From the NCBI GenBank assembly GCA_024405235.1, contig JAKSPA010000081.1, positions 1-7,204 on the forward strand: a stretch of 7,204 nt of DNA. Reading direction: 5' to 3'. Below are positions 1 through 5,646 of this stretch, in pieces; within the stretch, counting starts at the first letter, position 1; each line of letters opens with the position of its first letter. The notes beneath the pieces are model-generated. The model saw nothing but the letters and a program-made list of their open reading frames with translations. It searched no databases and was not told the DNA's origin. This DNA is from Lentisphaeria bacterium (GTDB taxonomy: Bacteria > Verrucomicrobiota > Lentisphaeria > Oligosphaerales > Oligosphaeraceae). The position numbers and the translations under genes are program-made.

Positions 1-579
1 TGTGCCAAGAACAAGCGCAAGATCAGCGTGGCTGAAATCATCCATGGCACGCTCCAAATCGCTCTCGACAAGTCCCTCGCCATAGAAAACTATGTCGGGC
101 TTGATGACACCGCCGCATTTCGTGCATCTCGGGACCTCGCCCTTCAACGCCGTTTCCAATATGTCGTACACACCATAGTGCGCACCGCAGCTCCTGCAGT
201 GATTATGGTTCGCGCTGCCGTGAAGTTCGACGACATCCGTCGAACCCGCTATCGTATGCAGGCGGTCTATGTTCTGTGTATATACAGTACTGATTATGCC
301 CAAACGCTCCATTCGAGCCAACACGCGATGCACAATGTTCGGCTCGTATGCATCGTCGGCCTGCACGAAATACTTCAGACCATAGAAGTACTCTGGATGC
401 TCGTCGAACACATCGATTGACAGCACGTCCTCAATAGGAATTCCATGATAGTTCTGCGAATACAACCCGCCTGCGCTTCTGAAATCCGGAATGCCTGACA
501 GCGTGGACACGCCCGCTCCCGTAAGCACTGCTATCTTCTTCGCATTGGCTATCAGTTCGATCAACTTTTCAGAATTCAT
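1..579 (-). CDS. Sir2-family NAD-dependent protein deacylase (sirtuin), C-terminus cut by window edge
   Basis: Reading the minus strand from an ATG at 579-577 gives 193 open codons up to the window edge; the family is usually about 230-250 residues, so only the last part is missing. Sirtuins remove acyl groups from lysine using NAD+, releasing nicotinamide and O-acyl-ADP-ribose. Visible motifs: GAGVSTLSGIPDFR (residues 21-34, NAD-binding loop), TQNIDRLH (101-108), catalytic His in ELHG (H120), four zinc cysteines C128/C131 and C152/C155, then CGGVIKPDIVFYGE (155-168) and the start of the final Rossmann segment ending LGT (191-193). The wording around IPDFRSAGGLY and FDEHPEYFY resembles the Thermotoga maritima type of bacterial sirtuin more than the CobB/SIRT5 type, judged from memory. 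The start is supported by GGAGG six bases upstream. It is divergent from an ADP-ribose-pyrophosphatase-like gene. Family assignment is very sure; the target proteins are unknown. Confidence 0.95.
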   Translation of the reverse strand, partial: MNSEKLIELIANAKKIAVLTGAGVSTLSGIPDFRSAGGLYSQNYHGIPIEDVLSIDVFDEHPEYFYGLKYFVQADDAYEPNIVHRVLARMERLGIISTVYTQNIDRLHTIAGSTDVVELHGSANHNHCRSCGAHYGVYDILETALKGEVPRCTKCGGVIKPDIVFYGEGLVESDLERAMDDFSHADLALVLGT

Positions 580-585
580 AAATCC

Positions 586-591
586 ACCTCC
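586..591 (-). promoter_or_regulatory. Shine-Dalgarno site of the sirtuin gene
   Basis: On the minus strand GGAGGT lies six bases before the ATG at 579. This is a near-ideal match to the 16S rRNA tail and fixes the sirtuin start. Confidence 0.8.
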
Positions 592-668
592 GTATGACGC
601 GATTCATTGCCTTGACTTAATATATTGCCGAAACAGCACTCGCGTCTTACCTGCGAACGCACGACTTT

Positions 669-704
669 CAATCAGCGGCAGAATGCCGACTTTGATTGTA
701 TAAT
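669..704 (+). promoter_or_regulatory. Dyad followed directly by a TATAAT box in the divergent sirtuin/phosphoesterase intergenic region
   Basis: CGGCA (676-680) and TGCCG (684-688) are a perfect inverted repeat around GAA. Outside them CAATCA (669-674) pairs with TGATTG (693-698), leaving a small uneven internal loop. TATAAT at 699-704 follows at once and could be the -10 box for the plus-strand phosphoesterase gene, with a leader of roughly 80 bases. No good -35 hexamer lies 16-18 bases upstream; that position is taken by the dyad. An operator or activator site replacing the -35 is possible, but this is inference. Confidence 0.35.
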
Positions 705-789
705 TATGTTAAACAGATTCACGACGACTCATGCCGCCATCAAATTGCCCTGAAAGGACGCCACGCTGTTTTTGCCCCCATCGTTCCCA

Positions 790-1635
790 ATGATGACTTT
801 CCACTCAACAACAGAAGCACCTCTCGCACGTTTCGGCGTGCTTGCCGACCCGCAGTACACGGACAGCGAACCGTCGATAGGACGCAACTACCGCGAAGGG
901 AAGAATATTATCGCTAAGACGCTCGAAGTGTTCAACAGGGAGAAACGGCTGGATTTCGTCTGCAATCTTGGCGATGTCGTTGACGGACGCGTCAAATCCG
1001 AACTTCCCGATGTGCTGGAAGTTTTTCAAAAGAGCCTCTTTCCCGTCAAGCACACTCTTGGAAACCACGATCTATGCCTGCAGTCTGCGCAAGATCTGCA
1101 GGAGGCTTACGCAATGACGGATTTCAACGAGGAGTTCGAGATCGGCGGAATCCGTTTCGTCCTGCTCAATACAATGGAGATATCCGTCCTGCATCCAAAG
1201 GAAATGAAGGAATATTCCGTGGCAAAGGAATACATGGACTCACATGCTGAAAGGAATCTAAGATACTACAACGGAATGATGTCCACGGAAAGCCTCAACT
1301 GGTTCGAAAGGCTTCTGACGGACGCTGACAAGAAGGACGAAACGGTAGTCGTGCTGACTCATAGCCCCATCTGCGCAACGGCCGCCAGTGAATCGACAGT
1401 GACATGGAATGCCGATGAAATGCTCGAAATGACTGACAGGCATCATTCTCTAAGGGCATGGATCGCAGGGCACCACCATAAAGGCGGCCTTGCCGAGCGA
1501 AAACACGTGCTGCACAAGACAGTCATGGGACTATGTGAAATGCCAGAGGCGACTGGCTGCATCGTGAGCCTTTACAATGACCGCATGGAAATAGAAGGCT
1601 TCGGCAAGGAAACGAATCACGTGTTCCGATATTGA
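790..1635 (+). CDS. Calcineurin-like metallophosphoesterase, ADP-ribose/CDP-alcohol diphosphatase (ADPRM)-like
   Basis: A 281-residue protein with the metallophosphoesterase motifs in order: FGVLADPQY (15-23, metal residues D20 and Q22), NLGDVVDG (59-66, D62), LGNHD (90-94), VVLTHSPI (187-194, H191) and AGHHHKGG (226-233). The family splits phosphodiester or pyrophosphate bonds with two metal ions. The match to the ADPRM branch runs along the whole length: IRFVLLNTMEISVL, the YNGMMSTESLNWFERLL segment and the AGHxHxGG ending all have counterparts in animal ADPRM as I recall it, including D-x-Q where most relatives have D-x-H. Likely substrates are therefore ADP-ribose, CDP-alcohols or similar, inferred by homology only. 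There is no signal peptide, so it is cytosolic. The start is uncertain: ATG 790 or 793 have no Shine-Dalgarno, while TTG at 772 lies 13 bases after AAAGGA (753-758) and would add six residues. The gene is divergent from the sirtuin. Confidence 0.85.
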   Translation: MMTFHSTTEAPLARFGVLADPQYTDSEPSIGRNYREGKNIIAKTLEVFNREKRLDFVCNLGDVVDGRVKSELPDVLEVFQKSLFPVKHTLGNHDLCLQSAQDLQEAYAMTDFNEEFEIGGIRFVLLNTMEISVLHPKEMKEYSVAKEYMDSHAERNLRYYNGMMSTESLNWFERLLTDADKKDETVVVLTHSPICATAASESTVTWNADEMLEMTDRHHSLRAWIAGHHHKGGLAERKHVLHKTVMGLCEMPEATGCIVSLYNDRMEIEGFGKETNHVFRY

Positions 1636-1768
1636 GATTTCATTGACGCTTTTTCGAAAAATTCACGACAGAAATCACCAGAGGCAATCCGTATTCGGCA
1701 AATCAAAGACGCAAAATCCGCGACTCTACACGAAAAACGTAAATAGACGTAAAACAGCGACAACTTTA

Positions 1769-1794
1769 GGCAACTATATTGCCCCCCCAAAAAA
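1769..1794. repeat. Short inverted repeat followed by C7 and A6 homopolymers
   Basis: GGCAA (1769-1773), loop CTATA, then TTGCC (1779-1783) form a perfect 5-bp stem. The last two bases of the stem begin a run of seven C (1782-1788), followed by six A (1789-1794). This lies in the 272-bp AT-rich gap (1636-1907) between the phosphoesterase and the EF-G paralogue, in which I see no gene. A TATATT inside the stem (1775-1780) could pass as a -10 box but lacks a convincing -35. Its role is unknown. Confidence 0.3.
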
Positions 1795-1896
1795 TTCGGC
1801 AAAAATAATCCGTAATTTCTTGGAAAAGTATTATGGAGAGTATTACATTACGAAAATCATAGATTTTTTTTCATAACCATACATTAAAATACCATT

Positions 1897-1901
1897 AGGA
1901 G
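1897..1901 (+). promoter_or_regulatory. Shine-Dalgarno site supporting the GTG start of the EF-G paralogue
   Basis: AGGAG ends six bases before GTG at 1908. It decides the non-ATG start, because the first residues after it (RNFVLAGQTGAGKT) run directly into the first beta strand and P-loop expected of an EF-G. Confidence 0.75.
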
Positions 1902-1907
1902 ACAATT

Positions 1908-3956
1908 GTGAAAAAGTGTTCAACAGACCGTGTCCGTAATTTCGTGTTGGCTGGCCAGACGGGTGCCGGCAAGACTTCGCTGGCCGACTTGATCCTCTTC
2001 AAGGGCGGCGCAGTCTCCCGTCAAGGCAGCGTGGACGCCGGCACCAGCGTCAGCGAATTCCGCAAGGAGGAGCAGGACCGCAAGAGCTCCATCTATTCCG
2101 CAATTCTCAACACCCCCTGGAAGGATGGCCATCTCTTCTTCGTCGATACTCCCGGAAGCACCGATTTCTGCGGCGATGCGCTGAATGCCATCAACGCGAC
2201 TGATCTTCACGTTCTCGTCGTCGACGCAGCACAGAGCAACAGCCCAGGCACCATCCGCGCATGGAGAATGGCCCGCGACCTCCATCTGCCACGTGTCGTC
2301 TTCATCAACGGCTGCGACCGCGAAGAGGCTGATTTCGAGCGTACCATCGAACAGCTCAAGGAAACCTGCATCAAGAAGGCCTCCGTCGCCGTTTCTCTGC
2401 CAATCGGACAGAAGGCAAAGATGACTGGCGTCGCTTCACTGCTCTCCGGCGACATCTCCGCTCTGGGTCCCGAAGCAGAAGAGAACCACAACGCTCTCAT
2501 CGAGTGCATCGCAGAATCTGACGACGCTCTCACCGAGAAGTATTTCGAAGAGGGCACACTCTCCGACGAAGACGTCCTCCACGGTCTCCGCAAGGCACTC
2601 CTCAACGAGAGCATCATCCCGATCTTCGCAGGTTCCGTTGCAAAGGGCCTCGGCGTCGAAGAACTGCTTGATTTCATCCTGCAGTATGGCCCCACCCCCA
2701 CCGACAACGTTCCTGTCAAGCTCACAAGCGGCTCCATCGACCGCGCAAGCGACGCGGCAGTCGGCTACGTATTCAAGTCCGTCAACGACACATTCATCGG
2801 CCAGCTCACCTACATCCGCATCCTCTCTGGTACTTTCAAGAAGGATATGGAACTGACCAACACCTCCAACCAAGGCAAGGAGCGCCTCGGCGGTCTGCTC
2901 TGCATCCAGGGCAAGAACCAGGAGAACATCGAAGAAGCAGGCCCTGGCGAAATCGTCGCAGTCGCAAAGCTCAAGAACACTGGCATGCTGGAGGTTCTTT
3001 CCACTGGCGCAACCGACATCGTCTATGCGCCCGTCGAATATCCTCAGCCCACCACACAGTTCTCCATCAGCGCCGTCAACAAGGGCGAAGATGACAAGCT
3101 GGCCGCGGCTCTTGCACGCCTCCTTGCAGAAGACAAGACCCTGAAGAAGGAACTGAACATGGAAACCCACCAGACCATCGTCTGCGGCATGGGCGACCAG
3201 CAGATCAATCTCGTCGTCAACCGCATGAAGAACGATTTCAAGGTTCAGGTGGCTCTGGAAGCTCCTCGCATCGCCTACCGCGAAACCGTCAAGGGCATTG
3301 GCCAGGCCGACTTCCGTCACAAGAAGCAGTCCGGTGGTCACGGCCAGTTCGCTGAAGTCCACATGCGCCTCGAACCCTTCCAGGGCGAGACTCCCGAAGA
3401 GGAATACCAGTTCGGCAACGAAGTCGTCGGCGGCGCCATCCCGAAGAACTTCATCCCTGCAATTGAAAAGGGCGTCGCTGAGACACGTCTCTCCGGACCT
3501 CTGTCGCACTCAAAGTGCATCAACTTCAAGGCAGTCGTCTTCTTCGGCAAGTATCACCCAGTCGACTCCTCCGAAATGGCGTTCAAGATCGCCACACGCG
3601 GCGCTTTCCGCGCAGCAATGGCGAACGCGAAGCCCGAACTGCTCGAGCCGATCATGAACATGACTCTCGAGTTCCCTGAAGAATACATGGGAACCATCCA
3701 GGGCGACTTGAACACACGCCGCGGCCGCATTCTCGGCATGGATCGCGTTGACGGACAGCAGGTCCTCTCCGCTGAAATGCCTCTGGCGGAAATCTATCCG
3801 CCTTCACCCGCGACTCCCTATCCGACTCAGCTGCGCTCCATGACACAGGGCCGTGGCTCCTTCAGCATGAAGTTCGACCGCTATGATCCAGTCCCCTCCG
3901 CAATCGCGAAGAAGATCCAGGAAGCGGCCGCAAAGGAAGAAGAAGACGAAGAGTAG
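1908..3956 (+). CDS. EF-G paralogue (FusA2/EF-G-like translational GTPase)
   Basis: A 682-residue translational GTPase with the full EF-G domain order: G domain about 1-265, domain II about 280-375, III about 380-450, IV about 455-575, V about 580-665. Canonical EF-G moves tRNA and mRNA through the ribosome. The P-loop is GQTGAGKT (16-23). Other G motifs depart from EF-G: DTPGS (80-84) instead of DTPGH, so the catalytic His is Ser84; NGCD (134-137) instead of NKxD; and RKSSI (58-62) instead of RGITI in switch I. Domains IV and V are conserved: KQSGGHGQF (473-481), GKYHPVDSSEMAFK with tip His550, EEYMGTIQGDLNTRRG (591-606) and LRSMTQGRGSF (642-652). The tail KEEEDEE is acidic. EF-G2 proteins such as that of Thermus also lack the DTPGH His, so this is a paralogue class and not a decayed gene. 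Its cellular job is not settled; stress or alternative translocation or recycling are possibilities. It appears monocistronic. Confidence 0.93.
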   Translation: MKKCSTDRVRNFVLAGQTGAGKTSLADLILFKGGAVSRQGSVDAGTSVSEFRKEEQDRKSSIYSAILNTPWKDGHLFFVDTPGSTDFCGDALNAINATDLHVLVVDAAQSNSPGTIRAWRMARDLHLPRVVFINGCDREEADFERTIEQLKETCIKKASVAVSLPIGQKAKMTGVASLLSGDISALGPEAEENHNALIECIAESDDALTEKYFEEGTLSDEDVLHGLRKALLNESIIPIFAGSVAKGLGVEELLDFILQYGPTPTDNVPVKLTSGSIDRASDAAVGYVFKSVNDTFIGQLTYIRILSGTFKKDMELTNTSNQGKERLGGLLCIQGKNQENIEEAGPGEIVAVAKLKNTGMLEVLSTGATDIVYAPVEYPQPTTQFSISAVNKGEDDKLAAALARLLAEDKTLKKELNMETHQTIVCGMGDQQINLVVNRMKNDFKVQVALEAPRIAYRETVKGIGQADFRHKKQSGGHGQFAEVHMRLEPFQGETPEEEYQFGNEVVGGAIPKNFIPAIEKGVAETRLSGPLSHSKCINFKAVVFFGKYHPVDSSEMAFKIATRGAFRAAMANAKPELLEPIMNMTLEFPEEYMGTIQGDLNTRRGRILGMDRVDGQQVLSAEMPLAEIYPPSPATPYPTQLRSMTQGRGSFSMKFDRYDPVPSAIAKKIQEAAAKEEEDEE

Positions 3957-4069
3957 TTTTTTCGCCAAGCTTCCTTCATCCGACATGCACCGCGTCGCCT
4001 GAGCGATTCGTTGATCCAGACGATGCGGTGAGATGTCTTCGCCTTTTGAAGCGTCCACTGCAAAATGGC

Positions 4070-4108
4070 AGGCGCGAAATTGGAACAACATATTCCATCT
4101 TCGCGCCT
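4070..4108 (+). other. Strong RNA hairpin (14 bp with one 2x2 internal loop)
   Basis: AGGCGCGAA (4070-4078) pairs perfectly with TTCGCGCCT (4100-4108). After a 2x2 internal loop TGGAA (4081-4085) pairs with TTCCA (4093-4097), leaving a 7-base loop. No T-tract follows immediately, so it is not a textbook intrinsic terminator. It lies about 115 bases after the EF-G stop and may be a 3'-end stabiliser or part of the competing structure described in the findings. Confidence 0.6.
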
Positions 4109-4143
4109 TGTGTGGTGTTTACCGAATCCATTTCGCTTTTTTT
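4074..4143 (+). terminator. Possible alternative terminator stem ending in T7
   Basis: GCGAAAT (4074-4080) is the exact reverse complement of ATTTCGC (4130-4136). With one bulged T (4081), GGA (4082-4084) pairs with TCC (4127-4129), giving 10 bp closed right before seven T (4137-4143). The loop of about 42 bases is large for an intrinsic terminator. The 5' arm is shared with the 4070-4108 hairpin, so the two structures exclude each other. Confidence 0.3.
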
Positions 4144-4289
4144 GCAGACATTTTGACGGGAACGATTCACTGAACAATGTCTCGGCGGGCAGACCACGCT
4201 GCAAGACATAAAACACACGGATTCGGCAAACACGACACACGCTTGCGCTACTGCACCTTCAGCAGAACATTCTGTCTCGAAACAATAAT

Positions 4290-4376
4290 ATGGCATTTGA
4301 CGATTTTGAAGAACGCCATCCGCGACGTCCGCGGAAGATTGACGGTCCATCCAAGTGGTTGCCGCCAGAGGAATAG
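4290..4376 (+). CDS. Possible small ORF, 28 aa, unknown
   Basis: ATG to TAG encodes 28 residues, beginning MAFDDFEERH and ending PSKWLPPEE, rich in charge and proline with the basic patch PRRPRK. The composition looks protein-like compared with the other short frames in this gap. It is in the same frame as nadD, 54 bases upstream, and could be a small protein or a leader peptide. Against it, no Shine-Dalgarno precedes the ATG (upstream is AACAATAAT) and I do not recognise the sequence. No function can be given. Confidence 0.25.
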   Translation: MAFDDFEERHPRRPRKIDGPSKWLPPEE

Positions 4377-4430
4377 TTCGATAACTGAGTTAACCCCAAC
4401 TAGGGGCTTCCGTATGCACGAAAATGGCGC

Positions 4431-5114
4431 ATGGCGGTATTTGGCGGATCTTTTGATCCTGTTCATCTCGGACACATCTGTCTCGCGCGGCAGATTCTCG
4501 AACGCGATTTGGCCGACGAAATACTCTTTGTCCCTACGAAGCGCTCGCCCTTCAAGCCGTCTTCTCAGCTGGATTCCGGCGCAATACGCATGGAAATGCT
4601 GAATCTGGCAGTCAAGGACGCCGTCGCCGAAAAGGAGACCTACAAAATCAAAAACCAATTTGGTACCGAAGTGGTCAAAAAGTATCTCTTCGGAATTTCG
4701 GATATGGAGCTCCAGCGCGACGGCAATTTCTCATACACCTTCGACACGCTGACAACGCTCAAGCATATCTATCCAGACGTCGAAATCAAATTCCTCATGG
4801 GCACCGACTGTCTGAATGATCTGGACAACTGGCACCAGGCAGGAGCGCTCATCCAGCAATTCAATTTCATAATCTACCCACGACCAGGCGTAAAGGAACT
4901 CTCAGACGCCGAAATCGTCAGAAAATTCCGCACGTTTGGTTCAAAGCTCCTGCGTTCGAGACTTGTTCCCAAAGATGCCAACGACACACTGCCGCTTTGG
5001 GACATCTCCTCCACGACTCTAAGAGAACGCATTGCAGCCGGCGAAGATACGTCGGAACTGCTCTCTCCTTCTGTATGGAAGTTCATCAAAGACAAAAAAC
5101 TCTATCAGAACTAA
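4431..5114 (+). CDS. nadD: Nicotinate-nucleotide adenylyltransferase
   Basis: NadD joins nicotinate mononucleotide to the AMP part of ATP, giving deamido-NAD+, the step before NAD synthetase in NAD+ synthesis; it is cytosolic. The 227 residues show the nucleotidyltransferase signature GGSFDPVHLGH (5-15), SYTFDTL (101-107), FLMGTDCLNDLDNW (121-134), the RPG turn (151-153) and the closing nucleotide-binding motif DISSTTLRERI (191-201). An extra segment of about 18 residues around 65-87, before the conserved SDMEL, makes it longer than the usual 190-215. ATG 4431 is the only start in frame after the TAG at 4398, but it leaves only M-A-V before FGGSF and has no clear Shine-Dalgarno. AGGGG at 4401-4405 is better spaced for an ATG at 4413 in another frame. 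It is followed 6 bp later by rsfS, a widespread pairing. Confidence 0.95.
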   Translation: MAVFGGSFDPVHLGHICLARQILERDLADEILFVPTKRSPFKPSSQLDSGAIRMEMLNLAVKDAVAEKETYKIKNQFGTEVVKKYLFGISDMELQRDGNFSYTFDTLTTLKHIYPDVEIKFLMGTDCLNDLDNWHQAGALIQQFNFIIYPRPGVKELSDAEIVRKFRTFGSKLLRSRLVPKDANDTLPLWDISSTTLRERIAAGEDTSELLSPSVWKFIKDKKLYQN

Positions 5115-5120
5115 GACATT

Positions 5121-5528
5121 ATGGAAAACACGGAATCCACAAAAGAACTCGAATCGCTTGACATCGCCAAGATGTGCGTTCAGACCTGCGAAGACACAAA
5201 GGAGCAGGACATCCTTCTCTTCGACGTGCGCGAGCGCCAATCGATGGTCGCCGAATACTACATCGTGTGCAGCGGCACTTCCATGCCGCACATCAGGGCA
5301 ATTGCAGACCACGTGAAAAAGACACTCGTCGAAGCGGGACTGCGTCCGCGCGGCGCCGACGGCGATCCCGAAAGCCGCTGGATGGTCCTTGACTACGGTC
5401 TCGTTCTCGTTCACATTCTTGAGCCTGAAATGAGAAATTTCTATCAGTTGGAAGAACTCTGGGACGAATCAAAGGTCATCTATCGTTCCACTCCAGTCAA
5501 GCCAGCAAGCAATTTCTCAGGCAGATAG
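5121..5528 (+). CDS. rsfS: Ribosomal silencing factor RsfS (Iojap/DUF143 family)
   Basis: RsfS binds ribosomal protein uL14 on the large subunit and blocks joining of the 30S subunit, lowering translation when nutrients run short. The 135-residue protein covers the whole domain: DILLFDVRERQSMVAEYYIV (30-49), CSGTSMPHIRAIADHV (50-65), then SRWMVLDYGLVLVHIL (85-100) and the family ending NFYQLEELW (106-114). The usual length is 105-130 residues, so it is complete with a short extra tail (STPVKPASNFSGR). It starts 6 bp after nadD and has only a weak AAGA before its ATG, which fits translational coupling within a nadD-rsfS operon. Confidence 0.95.
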   Translation: MENTESTKELESLDIAKMCVQTCEDTKEQDILLFDVRERQSMVAEYYIVCSGTSMPHIRAIADHVKKTLVEAGLRPRGADGDPESRWMVLDYGLVLVHILEPEMRNFYQLEELWDESKVIYRSTPVKPASNFSGR

Positions 5529-5629
5529 TCGGACGCAAAGCCCTGCATCATCGTCACCCTTTTCCCTCATGCATTGGGAATTATATGTATTGAGGAAATA
5601 GCAAGTCACTTAGTCGCAAAACATAAACC

Positions 5630-5636
5630 AAAGGAG
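5630..5636 (+). promoter_or_regulatory. Strong Shine-Dalgarno site of the manC-type gene
   Basis: AAAGGAG lies ten bases before ATG 5647. The 118-bp gap after rsfS (5529-5646) is AT-rich in its second half and probably carries a separate promoter, but no good hexamer pair stands out. Confidence 0.75.
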
Positions 5637-5646
5637 ATTAAAGTTT

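Larger units (their letters stand above)
3957..4430. other. 474-bp region between the EF-G paralogue and nadD; no large gene seen
   Basis: Open frames on both strands here translate to low-complexity Cys/Arg/Ser-rich sequence with no family resemblance. I find no tRNA-like T-arm or known riboswitch. It contains T6 right after the EF-G stop (3957-3962), a strong hairpin (4071-4107), a T7 run (4137-4143), a possible 28-codon ORF (4290-4376), and a CCCC/GGGG mini-dyad (4393-4405) just ahead of nadD. It probably holds the EF-G gene's 3' end and the nadD promoter and leader. I could not identify a convincing -35/-10 pair: TTGACG at 4153-4158 has no -10 partner. Confidence 0.6.

Noticed and set aside
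28..420. Plus-strand open frame of 130 codons at the left edge
   Set aside because: It is the shadow of the sirtuin, whose conserved motifs are all on the minus strand.
1650..1661. TTTTTCGAAAAA palindrome after the phosphoesterase as a terminator
   Set aside because: The stem is almost only A-T with no room for a loop and no following T-tract.
1820..1848. TTGGAA and TTACAT or TATTAC as a promoter for the EF-G paralogue
   Set aside because: The hexamers match poorly and the spacing works only for the worse -10 choice; too weak to annotate in AT-rich DNA.
2436..3509. A long open frame (about 357 codons) antisense to the EF-G paralogue
   Set aside because: It mirrors the codon pattern of the real gene, gives acidic Val/Leu/Ala/Asp-rich sequence with no motif, and sits wholly inside a clear EF-G reading frame.
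3976..4350. Minus-strand open frames in the gap before nadD
   Set aside because: Cys/Arg/Ser-rich translations without motifs, overlapping one another in different frames, with no ribosome site; they look like chance frames.
3957..4430. A tRNA or known riboswitch in the long gap
   Set aside because: No cloverleaf with a GTTCRANNC T-loop and no recognisable riboswitch core could be found by eye.
4177..4602. Plus-strand open frame overlapping the start of nadD
   Set aside because: Its second half lies in the wrong frame over the certain NadD signature and its first half resembles nothing known. It matters only as the frame that would carry ATG 4413 if a base were missing.
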